The notes beneath the pieces are model-generated. The model did no database searches. It was not told the DNA's origin and saw only the letters and a program-made list of their open reading frames with translations. The translations under genes were made by a program, and so were the position numbers. A stretch of 64,000 nucleotides of DNA from an uncultured Flavobacteriales bacterium (GTDB taxonomy: Bacteria; Bacteroidota; Bacteroidia; Flavobacteriales_D; Parvicellaceae): NCBI GenBank assembly GCA_943787535.1, contig CALSMU010000010.1, forward strand, positions 124,001-188,000, written 5' to 3'. This document shows, one piece after another, positions 1 to 8,770 of this stretch; the stretch's first letter is position 1; every line of letters starts with the position of its first letter.

Positions 1-105
1 GTTTATGATTTTCATGATGTTGAGATTATATGTTTAATAATATCGACTTAATAGTAAATTTAAATAAGTTTGGGTATATTATAAAAGCTACCTCTTATTA
101 ATTTT

Positions 106-113
106 TACCTTTG
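106..113 (+). promoter_or_regulatory. Candidate -7 element for proS
   Basis: TACCTTTG matches the Bacteroidota sigma-A -7 consensus TAnnTTTG and lies 37 bases before the proS start. No TTG at the usual distance upstream is visible, so only the -7 half is supported. The rest of bases 1-150 is AT-rich with no gene seen. Confidence 0.45.
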
Positions 114-150
114 TAGTCGTTAACAATAATTTAACAAAAACTATACCAAA

Positions 151-1629
151 ATGGCAAAGGGATTACCGAAAAGAAGTGAGGATTTTTCAGCATGGTACAA
201 TGAATTGGTTGGAAAGGCTGATTTGGCAGAACATTCAGGAGTTAAGGGGTGTATGGTTGTTAAGCCATATGGCTATGCTATTTGGGAAAACATGAAGGCT
301 ATTTTGGATCAAAAGTTCAAAGAAACTGGGCACCAAAATGCATATTTTCCAATTTTTGTCCCAAAAAGTTTATTTGAGGCCGAAGAAAAAAATGCTGAAG
401 GGTTTGCTAAAGAATGTGCAATTGTAACGCATTATAGATTAAAAAATGATCCTGATAAAAAAGGGAAATTAATGGTTGATCCAGATGCGAAGTTGCAAGA
501 GGAATTAATCGTTAGACCTACAAGTGAGGCAATTATTTGGAGTACTTACAAAAAGTGGATTCAGTCTTACAGAGATTTACCATTGTTGATTAACCAATGG
601 GCTAATGTTGTAAGGTGGGAAATGCGAACACGGTTGTTTTTAAGAACAACAGAGTTTTTATGGCAAGAAGGCCATACTGCCCATGCTACAAAGTCAGAAG
701 CTTTGGAAGAAACAGAAAAAATGATGCATGTATATGCTGATTTCGCAGAGGATTACATGGCTATGCCTGTGATTAAAGGATTGAAGTCCGAAAGCGAGCG
801 ATTTGCTGGTGCTGAAGATACTTATTGCATTGAGGCTTTGATGCAAGATGGAAAAGCACTTCAGGCTGGAACATCTCATTTTTTGGGGCAAAATTTTGCC
901 AAAGCATTTGATGTAAAGTTTGCTGATTCAGAAGGCAAGCAAAAATATGTTTGGGCGTCCTCATGGGGCGTTTCTACTCGTTTGATTGGAGGTCTTATAA
1001 TGACGCACAGTGATGATTTAGGATTGGTTTTGCCTCCTAAACTGGCGCCTATTCACGTGGCTATTGTTCCTATATATAAAGGGGATGAGCAATTGGCGAA
1101 AATTTCAGAAGTCGCAAATAAGCTAAAAGCTGATATGCAGGCAAAGGGTATTATTGTTAAATATGATGATGATGATAAACGTAAACCGGGTTGGAAATTT
1201 GCTGAATATGAGATGAAAGGAGTTCCTGTTCGGATTGCTATAGGTCCAAGAGACCTGGAGAATGGAACGGTTGAGGTAGCGCGACGAGATACTTTGGAAA
1301 AAGAAAGTTTACAGCAAGTGGACTTAGCAATTAAAGTTGAACATTTATTAGAGCAGATTCAAATAAATTTACTGGATAGAGCTAAAGCATATAGAGAGGA
1401 GTTTACAAATGTTGCTGCAACTTGGAATGAATTCACTGAGCTTCTTGACGGTAAAGGAGGATTTGTTCAAGCTCATTGGGATGGAACAGAAGAAACAGAG
1501 CAAAAAATAAAAGAAGAAACTAAAGCTACAATTAGATGTATTCCTTTTGATCAGAAAGAAGAAACAGGAAGTTGCATATATTCAGGGAAACCTTCTAAAG
1601 GAATGGCGTTGTTTGCAAAAGCTTATTAA
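151..1629 (+). CDS. proS: Prolyl-tRNA synthetase (archaeal/eukaryote-like type)
   Basis: Cytoplasmic class II aminoacyl-tRNA synthetase that charges tRNA-Pro with proline. At 492 residues it has the length of the short ProS type that lacks the editing insertion domain. The catalytic core shows the class II signatures RPTSEAIIW (about residues 122-130) and [16 protein letters not shown] (about 163-178). An anticodon-binding domain follows from about residue 300, and a C-terminal domain with two cysteines ends in [10 protein letters not shown], as in this ProS subfamily. The ATG start follows an AT-rich leader with a TACCTTTG box. A conserved unknown gene begins 13 bases after the stop and is probably co-transcribed. 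Confidence 0.96.
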   Translation: MAKGLPKRSEDFSAWYNELVGKADLAEHSGVKGCMVVKPYGYAIWENMKAILDQKFKETGHQNAYFPIFVPKSLFEAEEKNAEGFAKECAIVTHYRLKNDPDKKGKLMVDPDAKLQEELIVRPTSEAIIWSTYKKWIQSYRDLPLLINQWANVVRWEMRTRLFLRTTEFLWQEGHTAHATKSEALEETEKMMHVYADFAEDYMAMPVIKGLKSESERFAGAEDTYCIEALMQDGKALQAGTSHFLGQNFAKAFDVKFADSEGKQKYVWASSWGVSTRLIGGLIMTHSDDLGLVLPPKLAPIHVAIVPIYKGDEQLAKISEVANKLKADMQAKGIIVKYDDDDKRKPGWKFAEYEMKGVPVRIAIGPRDLENGTVEVARRDTLEKESLQQVDLAIKVEHLLEQIQINLLDRAKAYREEFTNVAATWNEFTELLDGKGGFVQAHWDGTEETEQKIKEETKATIRCIPFDQKEETGSCIYSGKPSKGMALFAKAY

Positions 1630-1642
1630 ACTTTACTTAATT

Positions 1643-2338
1643 ATGATGGACGAAAAAGCGGCACAAGAATTAATATTTAATACTGTAAAGGAAAAAAGTG
1701 TATTGAAGCAGGATGTCTTTAATAACATTATTCTAAATTTTAAGATTCTGAAACAGGTTTTGAAAGAAATTGGAGATTATCTTAGTGCACAGATGGAGTC
1801 TGTTGATGAGCGCGTTATTGTTGAGTATAAGGATACGGGAGAATTTGAAGCGCAATTAAGGGTCGCAGGAGATGTTTTAGTTTTTCATATGCATACAAAT
1901 GTTTTTAAGTTCGATTCACAAAATAGCTTGTGGAATACCTCATATTTTAAAGAGAACGGAAGTCGTGGTTATTGTGGATTGATTAATATCTATAATTTTT
2001 TAAATGATTCAATAAAGTATAACAGAGTGAATGATTCTGGATATATGATTGGACGATTATTTGTTAATGCTGAAAACCACTTTATGGTTGAGGGGAAAAG
2101 ACAAATGGGTTTTCTATATAATGACATTATCAATTCGGTGATTGACAAAGATAAGATGAAGGCCATTATTCAGTCAGCGGTGTTGTACACGTTGGATTTT
2201 GATCTATTTATTCCTCCATATGATAAGGTGAAAGAAGTTTCAGTTTTTGAAATTCAACAATTGAGCGATAAACTGAAGTTGAAGACGGCTAAGCGTTTAG
2301 GTTTTCAGTTCAAAGCGGATTCTGACTCTATGGAGTAA
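1643..2338 (+). CDS. Conserved Bacteroidota protein of unknown function
   Basis: A 231-residue soluble protein with no signal peptide or membrane segment. I do not recognise a named domain. The same frame is open upstream into proS, but the adjacent ATG codons at 1643 and 1646, just after the proS stop, are the natural start (MMDEKAAQEL). The N-terminal 60 residues are helical and charged. The middle carries an aromatic beta-like stretch (FEAQLRVAGDVLVFHMHTN). Short spacing to proS suggests co-transcription. It could be a bacteroidete-specific cytosolic protein, but no role can be assigned from sequence alone. Confidence 0.75.
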   Translation: MMDEKAAQELIFNTVKEKSVLKQDVFNNIILNFKILKQVLKEIGDYLSAQMESVDERVIVEYKDTGEFEAQLRVAGDVLVFHMHTNVFKFDSQNSLWNTSYFKENGSRGYCGLINIYNFLNDSIKYNRVNDSGYMIGRLFVNAENHFMVEGKRQMGFLYNDIINSVIDKDKMKAIIQSAVLYTLDFDLFIPPYDKVKEVSVFEIQQLSDKLKLKTAKRLGFQFKADSDSME

Positions 2339-2379
2339 TTATAAAATGGAAGAAAAGATTAAAAAAAATTAAATTCCAC

Positions 2380-2409
2380 TTTGCAATAGATAAAAATATA
2401 CTACATTTG
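2380..2409 (+). promoter_or_regulatory. Bacteroidota-type promoter for tRNA-Glu/rpsT
   Basis: TTTG at 2380-2383 and TACATTTG at 2402-2409 are separated by 18 bases, a textbook TTTG/TAnnTTTG pair. It lies 30 bases upstream of the tRNA and would drive tRNA-Glu and probably rpsT. Confidence 0.75.
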
Positions 2410-2439
2410 CAAACCAAAATTGAAGGAAGCTTTAAATTT

Positions 2440-2511
2440 GGCCCGTTCGTCTAGGGGTTAGGACACATGGTTTTCATCCATGAAACAGGGGTTCGATTCC
2501 CCTACGGGCTA
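2440..2511 (+). tRNA. tRNA-Glu (anticodon TTC)
   Basis: A 72-nucleotide cloverleaf. The acceptor arms GGCCCGT and ACGGGCT pair with one terminal G-U. The D arm contains CTAGGGGTTAGGA. The anticodon stem CATGG/CCATG encloses the loop TTTTCAT, giving anticodon TTC (glutamate). The T arm is CAGGGGTTCGATTCCCCT (loop TTCGATT). The discriminator is A. CCA is not encoded (ACAT follows), which is common in Bacteroidota. rpsT begins 26 bases downstream. Confidence 0.96.
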
Positions 2512-2537
2512 CATAGATTAAACAAAGAATAGTAATT

Positions 2538-2789
2538 ATGGCAAATCACAAGTCAGCAATAAAAAGAATTAGATCAAACGAATCTAAAAGAGTATTAAAC
2601 AAGTATCAGCATAAGTCTACCCGTACTGCAATGGCAAAATTGGAGAAATTGGAGGATAAAAAAGAAGCTGCTAAATTGTTGCCTACTGTATTAGGTATGG
2701 TTGATAAATTGGCTAAGAGAAATATTATTCACAAGAATAAAGCTTCTAACTTGAAATCTAAATTAACAAGAGGAGTTAACGCGCTATAG
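2538..2789 (+). CDS. rpsT: 30S ribosomal protein S20
   Basis: An 83-residue basic protein that binds 16S rRNA in the body of the 30S subunit. The N-terminus MANHKSAIKRIRSNESKR and the C-terminal KNKASNLKSKLTRGVNAL are characteristic of bS20, and the length is normal. It sits directly after tRNA-Glu and is followed 26 bases later by a strong intrinsic terminator, so the tRNA and rpsT probably form one unit. Confidence 0.97.
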   Translation: MANHKSAIKRIRSNESKRVLNKYQHKSTRTAMAKLEKLEDKKEAAKLLPTVLGMVDKLAKRNIIHKNKASNLKSKLTRGVNAL

Positions 2790-2814
2790 GTTTTCCTAAA
2801 ACATTTATTTAATT

Positions 2815-2843
2815 AAGCCCTCCTTTTTGGAGGGCTTTTTTTG
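2815..2843 (+). terminator. Intrinsic terminator after rpsT
   Basis: A perfect 7-bp stem GCCCTCC/GGAGGGC with a TTTTT loop, flanked by AA and followed by seven T. It ends the tRNA-rpsT transcript. Confidence 0.92.
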
Positions 2844-2865
2844 TTTGTAGAGACGTCTCTACAAA
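2844..2865. repeat. Perfect 22-bp palindrome between rpsT and radC
   Basis: Left arm TTTGTAGAGAC and right arm GTCTCTACAAA are exact reverse complements with no loop. It lies directly after the rpsT terminator and 14 bases before the radC start. It could be a protein-binding operator or the core of a REP-like dispersed palindrome. I saw no second copy in this window. Confidence 0.7.
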
Positions 2866-2879
2866 TAAAAATTATATGA

Positions 2880-3575
2880 ATGAAATACTCCAAAAATATT
2901 TCCATTAAAGATTGGGCAGATGATGATAGACCAAGAGAAAAACTTTTAATAAAAGGAAAAGGTGCATTGAGTGATGCGGAACTTATTGCCATTCTAATCG
3001 GATCAGGTAATCGTGATGAATCTGCAGTTGACTTGTCAAAAAGAATATTACAGAGTTTAGGTAATAATTTAAATAAGTTGGCTAAACTTTCCGTTAATGA
3101 TCTGGTTAAGTTTAAAGGAATCGGTGAAGCAAAAGCGATAAGTATAATCGCTTCACTTGAATTGGGAAGAAGAAGGAGAACAGCTGATGTTCTAGAAAAA
3201 GATAATGTTGGAGGGAGCAAGGATGCGTTTCAGATTCTTCAATTAAAGTTGGAAGATTTACCGCACGAAGAGTTTTGGATAGTGTTACTCAATCGAGCAA
3301 ATAAAGTGATTGATACAAAGTTAGTTAGTCGAGGAGGTGTTTCCAGTACAGTTGTAGATTCTAAAGTTATATTTAATTTTGCATTAGAATCTCTAGCTTC
3401 AGCCATAATATTGGCACATAATCATCCTTCGGGAAATCTCAAGCCAAGTAATTCAGATATACGGTTGACAAAAAAAATTGTAGCTGCTGGGAAAATAATG
3501 GAAGTTCCCGTCCTCGACCATATTATAGTTGGAGATAATGATTATTTTAGCTTCGCAGATGAAGGATTGATTTAG
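2880..3575 (+). CDS. radC: RadC-family JAB/MPN domain protein
   Basis: A 231-residue protein of the RadC (DUF2466/JAB) family. The N-terminal part has a helix-hairpin-helix-like region (KFKGIGEAKAISIIASLELG, about residues 78-97). The C-terminal JAB domain carries the metal-binding motif HNHPSGNLKPSNSD near residues 180-193, preceded by a conserved SRGG. The family was named for DNA repair, but its real function is unsettled. The ATG at 2880 gives the MKYSKNISIKDWADDDRPREK start usual for the family. A second ATG at 2876 is in another frame. wecB follows 21 bases after the stop. Confidence 0.92.
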   Translation: MKYSKNISIKDWADDDRPREKLLIKGKGALSDAELIAILIGSGNRDESAVDLSKRILQSLGNNLNKLAKLSVNDLVKFKGIGEAKAISIIASLELGRRRRTADVLEKDNVGGSKDAFQILQLKLEDLPHEEFWIVLLNRANKVIDTKLVSRGGVSSTVVDSKVIFNFALESLASAIILAHNHPSGNLKPSNSDIRLTKKIVAAGKIMEVPVLDHIIVGDNDYFSFADEGLI

Positions 3576-3596
3576 TTAGTTGAATTAAATTATATT

Positions 3597-4745
3597 ATGT
3601 TTAAAATTATCACAGTTGTTGGCGCGCGACCTCAAATTATTAAAGGCGCCGCTTTGAGCAGAGCAATCAAAAATTATTATTCGGGAAAAATAAACGAAGT
3701 TATCGTTCATACAGGTCAACATTATGATGAAAACATGTCCCAAGTATTTTTTGATGAATTAGGGATTCCTTCTCCAGATATTAACTTATCAGTAGGTTCA
3801 GGAAGTCATGGAAAGCAAACAGCTACAATGATTGAAGGAATTGAGAAGGTGATTCTGGATGAAAAACCGAATGCTATTGTTGTCTATGGTGATACGAATT
3901 CTACTTTGGCTGCGGGTGTAGCTGCTTCCAAAATTCACATCCCAGTAGTGCACATAGAAGCAGGTTTGCGCTCTTATAATAAGAAAATGCCTGAAGAAGT
4001 TAATCGTATAATGTGCGATCATGTTTCTTCATTGTTGTTTTCTCCAACAAAAGCAGGAGTAGAGAACTTATTGAAAGAGGGTTTCAAGCAAGAAGCTGAT
4101 GGGAATTGCACTATGGATAATCCAGGGGTGTTTCATTGTGGAGATGTTATGTATGACAATAGCATCCATTTTTCAGAAATTAGCGCTCAGGAATCTACGG
4201 TGCTTGCTGATAATAAATTAATTGAAGGAGAGTATATTCTCTCAACAATACATCGTAATGACAATACAGATACACCAGAAAGAATTACGGGAATATTTGA
4301 AGCCTTACAAGCTATCTCTAAAGAGAATAACGTTGAAATTCTATTGCCATTGCACCCACGTACAGCTAAGATTCTGACTCAGAATTTACCATCAGAACTG
4401 TATCAAGATGTTCAGAACAACCCTAATATTAAATTGATTCCACCCGTTTCATTTTTAGATATGATCGCTCTTGAGAAAAACTCTAAAATGGTAATTACCG
4501 ATAGTGGAGGGGTTCAAAAAGAAGCATTTTTCTTTAATAAAGCGTGTATAATTCTTCGTCCAGAGACAGAATGGGTAGAATTAGTTTCATGCGGTTCCGC
4601 TACGATTGTCGGTTGGAGTAAAGATAAAATAATTGAAGCTTATAACCGTTATTCAACTGATTCAAGTTTACAATTTCCTCCTGTTTTTGGTAATGGAAAA
4701 GCAGCAGAATTTATTTGTGATATGATGTTGAAGCATTTGAGTTAA
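3597..4745 (+). CDS. wecB: UDP-N-acetylglucosamine 2-epimerase (non-hydrolysing)
   Basis: Interconverts UDP-GlcNAc and UDP-ManNAc for surface polysaccharide synthesis; cytosolic GT-B fold enzyme. The 382-residue length is normal. Visible motifs are the N-terminal VVGARPQIIK, TGQHYDENMS, GDTNSTLAAG, HIEAGLRSYN, TIHRNDNTD and the UDP-binding DSGGVQKEAFF near the C-terminus. It is followed one base later by a polysaccharide deacetylase gene, so the two probably act in one glycan pathway. Some homologues have hydrolysing or other sugar specificity, so the exact substrate is inferred. Confidence 0.92.
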   Translation: MFKIITVVGARPQIIKGAALSRAIKNYYSGKINEVIVHTGQHYDENMSQVFFDELGIPSPDINLSVGSGSHGKQTATMIEGIEKVILDEKPNAIVVYGDTNSTLAAGVAASKIHIPVVHIEAGLRSYNKKMPEEVNRIMCDHVSSLLFSPTKAGVENLLKEGFKQEADGNCTMDNPGVFHCGDVMYDNSIHFSEISAQESTVLADNKLIEGEYILSTIHRNDNTDTPERITGIFEALQAISKENNVEILLPLHPRTAKILTQNLPSELYQDVQNNPNIKLIPPVSFLDMIALEKNSKMVITDSGGVQKEAFFFNKACIILRPETEWVELVSCGSATIVGWSKDKIIEAYNRYSTDSSLQFPPVFGNGKAAEFICDMMLKHLS

Positions 4746-4746
4746 A

Positions 4747-6030
4747 ATGAAAATATACGCACCAAATACCACAGAAAGAGTCAGGTACGCTATGGATTTG
4801 GTGCTAAAACAAGTATGCTTGTTTGATTATGAATACGTTTCCAAAGAAGAAATCAAAACAAGTGATAGAATAGTTAATTATTCAGGAGAGCATATCGAGA
4901 GCTCCTTTCAAGTTCAGCCACATGGGTTGCTGTTTGAAAATGATATTAAAAAGTTTGATGTCACTTTTGAATATGGAGGAAAAGAAAAAGTAAAACTATT
5001 TACAACAGAATTTGATGATTTAGGATTTGATATTTTCTCGGCTAGTTTCTTTTTAGCAACGCGATTTGAAGAGTATTGGAGATTCGAGTCGGATCATCAT
5101 GACAGATATACTTCAAAGAGCAGCCTGGCAAGTAAGTTAGGGTACTTGCACCTTCCTTTAGTTAATATATGGGGAGAAGCTTTGAAAGAGAAATTAAAGG
5201 CTCATTTTGTTGGGTTGGAACTTAGCGAGCATTCGTTCAAGGTAATAAATACAATTGATGTAGATAATGCTTGGGCTTATTTGAATAAAGGAGCACTAAG
5301 AGCAAGTGGGGCTTTGGCGAAAGCTGGGACGCAATTAAAATTATCAGAACTGGGAGATAGAGTAAAAGTTCTTTCATCTGGAAAAAATGATCCTAACGAC
5401 ACATATGCCTATTTGAAAAAAATTCAGGATGATAAAGGTATTGAAAGTATATATTTCTTTTTGTTAGGTGATAGAGGAGAGTTTGATAAAAATGTACCAC
5501 ATAAAAGTAAAGCGCTACAACGCTTGATTAATCAAACATCTGTGTATGCAAAAATTGGGATTCATCCTTCCTATGGATCGTACTTGAAGCCAAAACAACT
5601 AGAAAAGGAGATAGAAAGGTTAAATTCAATTACTGATAATGAAGTTAGATTATCAAGAAAGCATTTCTTAAAATTAAGCATTCCAGAGACATATCGGAAT
5701 TTAGAGAAAGCAGGGATTACGAACGATTACTCAATGGGTTATGCAGATAATATTGGGTTTAGGGCTTCAATTTGTACTCCCTATACCTTTTTTGACCTGC
5801 TGGAAAACAAAGGCTTAAACCTTACGATTCATCCATTTGCATATATGGATGGAACGCTTAATGAATATTTGGGGTTATCTATTGAGGATGCAAAAGAAAA
5901 AGTAGCTACTCTGAAACAACAAGTCAAAGAAGTTGGAGGTGTTTTTATAGGTATATGGCATAATGATACGGTTAATGATAAAGGTGTTTGGAAAGGATGG
6001 AGAGCTGTTTATGAGGAAGCAATAACCTAG
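4747..6030 (+). CDS. Polysaccharide deacetylase-family protein (DUF7033-like N-terminus)
   Basis: A 427-residue protein typical of Bacteroidota. The N-terminal 150 residues (MKIYAPNTTERVRYAMDLVL, then a beta-rich stretch with FDIFSASFFLATRFEEYW) match the DUF7033-type domain found before NodB-like deacetylase domains. The C-terminal half has the pieces of a carbohydrate esterase 4 fold: TIDVDNAW near residue 170 (the catalytic Asp region), GIHPSYGS (His-containing motif) and a terminal IGIWHNDTVN. No signal peptide is visible. It follows the epimerase gene by one base and is likely co-translated. It probably edits N-acetylated sugars of a surface polysaccharide; the substrate is unknown. Confidence 0.82.
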   Translation: MKIYAPNTTERVRYAMDLVLKQVCLFDYEYVSKEEIKTSDRIVNYSGEHIESSFQVQPHGLLFENDIKKFDVTFEYGGKEKVKLFTTEFDDLGFDIFSASFFLATRFEEYWRFESDHHDRYTSKSSLASKLGYLHLPLVNIWGEALKEKLKAHFVGLELSEHSFKVINTIDVDNAWAYLNKGALRASGALAKAGTQLKLSELGDRVKVLSSGKNDPNDTYAYLKKIQDDKGIESIYFFLLGDRGEFDKNVPHKSKALQRLINQTSVYAKIGIHPSYGSYLKPKQLEKEIERLNSITDNEVRLSRKHFLKLSIPETYRNLEKAGITNDYSMGYADNIGFRASICTPYTFFDLLENKGLNLTIHPFAYMDGTLNEYLGLSIEDAKEKVATLKQQVKEVGGVFIGIWHNDTVNDKGVWKGWRAVYEEAIT

Positions 6031-6089
6031 AACTTCGAACATGAATAACAGTATGTTTGGTTGGTATGCCTTGGCAATCTTAAAGAGTA

Positions 6090-6308
6090 TTAAGCTTCTT
6101 TATCTTCAAAATCCTTTAGTTTAAATTTTCTGGACTTGTGATTTGTTTTTATCAATACTTTATACGAACTGATTACTCCTAATCCAAATAATGATATGGG
6201 CAATATTCGTACTTGTCTAATCGCGAAATCTTGATAAATTAACACAAGCCCAATAAGTGATAATGTGAGTCCGGCAAGGGCAATTATTGTTTTTAAATTA
6301 GGATTCAC
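6090..6308 (-). CDS. Small two-helix membrane protein, unknown
   Basis: A 72-residue protein with two hydrophobic segments (about residues 8-27 and 36-52) and a basic, charged C-terminus (HKSRKFKLKDFEDKEA), consistent with a small inner-membrane protein. No family recognised. It lies convergent to the deacetylase gene and 39 bases downstream of the thioredoxin-like gene on the same strand, so the two may be co-transcribed. Confidence 0.55.
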   Translation of the reverse strand: MNPNLKTIIALAGLTLSLIGLVLIYQDFAIRQVRILPISLFGLGVISSYKVLIKTNHKSRKFKLKDFEDKEA

Positions 6309-6347
6309 GCAAACTATTTAAACTTGAAAAGAAAAGAGTTCCTTTTG

Positions 6348-6923
6348 TCATTCCGGTTTTCTGACTTTGTTTGCTGCTAGTTTTCCTTCAAAATCTTTAA
6401 TCCAGCTTTTAGGTCCCCCTGCAACATATCCTGTTTTTGCCAATCCTTTAATTTCACTTTTCCCAGTTTCTGTATTGGTAGAAATCGTAAATGCCCATAT
6501 AGTAGGGTATCCTCTAACACCAAAAGCTTGGGCTAACTGCTGATTTTGTTGCTTGATATTTGATGGAAGCACAAATCTTCTTGGAAAATCTAATTCCAAG
6601 AGAACAAAATTCTCATTTGCCCATTTAATAAACTCATCCTTAACAAAAACTTCTTTTTTAAGTCTTATACACCAGCCACACCAATCTGTTCCTGTGAAGT
6701 TTGCTAAAATAGGTTTTCCGGTTTTAGCTGATATTGCTTGTGCTATTTCTAGATTAACTTCCCATCCTTTCATGGATGCTTTGTATTTTTGTTCAGAAGC
6801 TTGACCGTAACCTTCGTTTGACGCAGATGGGTTTTTGCCAAATGGGTTGTTTTCTTGTGCAAAAGAATTAATATTCAATAGAAGAATAAGGGTAGATAAT
6901 AGAGAAAGCTTTGGAATATTCAT
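6348..6923 (-). CDS. Secreted thioredoxin-fold protein (Thioredoxin_7 type)
   Basis: A 191-residue exported protein. The N-terminus MNIPKLSLLSTLILLLNINSF is a signal peptide ending at AQ. The thioredoxin-like domain has the redox motif WCGWC within FTGTDWCGWCIRLKKEVF (about residues 78-95) and a cis-proline motif GYPTIW. Proteins of this type act as periplasmic disulfide reductases or isomerases. It stands alone apart from the small membrane gene downstream. Substrate unknown. Confidence 0.85.
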   Translation of the reverse strand: MNIPKLSLLSTLILLLNINSFAQENNPFGKNPSASNEGYGQASEQKYKASMKGWEVNLEIAQAISAKTGKPILANFTGTDWCGWCIRLKKEVFVKDEFIKWANENFVLLELDFPRRFVLPSNIKQQNQQLAQAFGVRGYPTIWAFTISTNTETGKSEIKGLAKTGYVAGGPKSWIKDFEGKLAANKVRKPE

Positions 6924-7090
6924 GCATATTTATTTTGATATGAAAAAATCAAATTAGCAAATGTAATGCCAAATGTTGATTTATTTCTTTATAGTTAATT
7001 GCCATCAAAATTAATCAAAACAAATCACAATTTTGCCAGGAAACAGATTTATGCAGTCTAGCTTAAAAATAAACTCATCTAAAAGATTAA

Positions 7091-8051
7091 CTTCGTAAAA
7101 CCATCGAGAATCAGAAATTAAATATAAAATGGCTAGAAGCTGCAGATGTTGACAAAGTTAGCTGGGATGCAGTTGTTGAATGTTCTGATGCTTTAAACCT
7201 TTATTGCTACGCATGGTATTTAAATGCGGTATCTGATAATTGGGGGGCATTGATAATGGGAGATTATGATTTCATTATGCCAATTCCATATACAATTAAA
7301 AAGAACCAAAGTGTCTTATATCAGCCTTTTTTTAGTCAACAGCTCAATGTTCTGGGAAAGAATTTACCTTCAGTTGAAGTAATAAACCAATTTATTTCTA
7401 GCATTCCCCAAAAATTTAAATTGGTGCAATTCAATTTTCCTAACTATCTAATTCAGAGCGAATCTGGTTTCGAGATAGAAGAAGTTATTTGTCAGTATTT
7501 AGACTTAAATCAAACTCATGAAGCGCTTAGCGCTGAATATTCAACCAATGCCAAACGACAAATTAAGAAAGCGATTAAGAACGAGTTGAAAGTTGCTGAA
7601 GTGAAAGACTTAGAAGTTTTTATGTCTTTGTTTGAAGAAACGGTTGGCGTTAAATTAGGGTTACTTAAAGATAATTATAGTCGCTTTATACAAATTGATG
7701 AATGTAGGGTTGCGCCTAAATAAAGGAAGGTTGTTGTCTGTTCAGCAAGGTGATGAGGTTTTGGCAATGGGCTATTTCTTTATTCAAAATAATCGAATTA
7801 CCTACTTAAAAGGAGCTTCCACCGTTCAAGGAAGAGATATTGGAGCAATGTATTTTTTAATGGATTCTGTAATAAATGAATTTTCATCCACCAATAGAGT
7901 ATTGGATTTTGGTGGATCAAAAGTTTCTTCTGTAGCAGCGTTTTATAAAAAGTTGGGCGGCCTTGACAAAACCTACTTGAGTTTTTCAAAAAATGATTTG
8001 CCTTATCTGATAAAAAAAGCCAAAGGCATAAGAGATAGGTTCAAAAAGTAA
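7091..8051 (+). pseudogene. FemAB/GNAT-type acyltransferase gene, frameshifted and without a start codon
   Basis: The region reads as one protein of about 310 residues of the bacteroidete GNAT/FemAB-like family if a single-base shift near 7695-7705 is repaired. The first frame (stop-free from 7091) reads IKWLEAADVDKVSWDAVVE and YCYAWYLNAVSDNWGALI, continues to SRFIQI, then runs into a stop at 7723. The second frame picks up as MNVGLRLNKGRLLSV and continues through VLAMGYFF and VLDFGGSKVSSVAAFYKKLG to 8051. No ATG, GTG or TTG occurs in the first frame before the conserved N-terminus; an ATA sits where relatives start with ATG. Either a decayed gene or a sequence error plus an unusual start. 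Context (epimerase, deacetylase) fits glycan or peptidoglycan modification. Confidence 0.7.
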
Positions 8052-8071
8052 ATAATTTCATTCGGATTCAT

Positions 8072-8079
8072 TATTTTTG
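8072..8079 (+). promoter_or_regulatory. Candidate -7 element for upp
   Basis: TATTTTTG matches TAnnTTTG, 31 bases before the upp start. The upstream -33 half is weak (TTC-containing). Confidence 0.4.
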
Positions 8080-8110
8080 GAAGACAAACCAAAATAAATA
8101 TCTTTCGGCT

Positions 8111-8770
8111 ATGATTAAGGTGCATGACTTCAGTAAAACCAACTCTCTCTATAATAATTTTTTAGCACAATTAAGAGATCTTAAAGTACATTCAGATAGA
8201 ATGCGTTTTAGAAGAAATTTAGAAAGATTGGGTGAGATAACAGCATTCGAGATAAGTAAGAAATTAAAGTTTGAGGAGTCAGATGTTTACACTGAATTGG
8301 GGGTTGCTCCTTCAAATATTATAAAAGAGCAGCCAGTTGTTGCAACTATATTAAGAGCAGGACTTCCTTTGCATCAGGGAGTTTTAAATTATTTTGATAA
8401 TTCCAATAACTGCTTTATTTCAGCCTATAGAAAGCATTCATCTAACGATCTTTTTGATGTAGAAATTGAATATTTGTCGAGTCCTAACTTAGACGATAAG
8501 GTGGTGATTCTTACAGATCCAATGATTGCATCTGGAACTTCTATGGTTCTTGCGTATAAAGCACTCTTGAAAAAAGGAATGCCGCGACATATCCATGTAG
8601 TAGGTGTTATTGCAAGTGCCGAAGGAATAGAATACGTTCGTAAAAATATGCCAGAGAATACCACTATTTGGATTGGTGCGATTGATGAAGAGATGACAGC
8701 ACAGTCTTATATTGTGCCTGGTTTAGGCGATGCAGGAGATCTTGCATTTGGAGAGAAAGAAGATAATTAG
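8111..8770 (+). CDS. upp: Uracil phosphoribosyltransferase
   Basis: Converts uracil and PRPP to UMP in pyrimidine salvage; cytosolic. The 219-residue protein has the PRPP-binding loop VVILTDPMIASGTSM (about residues 131-145) and the uracil-binding C-terminal segment IVPGLGDAGDLAFG, both diagnostic. ATRIRAG-like dimer residues appear as TILRAGLPLHQG. It is the first gene of a tight cluster: the next gene starts at the base after its stop and yjjG overlaps that one, placing pyrimidine salvage next to a nucleotidase. Confidence 0.95.
   Translation: MIKVHDFSKTNSLYNNFLAQLRDLKVHSDRMRFRRNLERLGEITAFEISKKLKFEESDVYTELGVAPSNIIKEQPVVATILRAGLPLHQGVLNYFDNSNNCFISAYRKHSSNDLFDVEIEYLSSPNLDDKVVILTDPMIASGTSMVLAYKALLKKGMPRHIHVVGVIASAEGIEYVRKNMPENTTIWIGAIDEEMTAQSYIVPGLGDAGDLAFGEKEDN

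Noticed and set aside
1547-1642. Upstream extension of the unknown gene into proS
   Set aside because: The extension overlaps the conserved C-terminus of proS; ATG codons at 1643 and 1646 after the proS stop explain the start better.
6041-6124. Short plus-strand frame MNNSMFGWYALAILKS after the deacetylase gene
   Set aside because: Only 27 codons, and it overlaps the end of a more convincing minus-strand gene.
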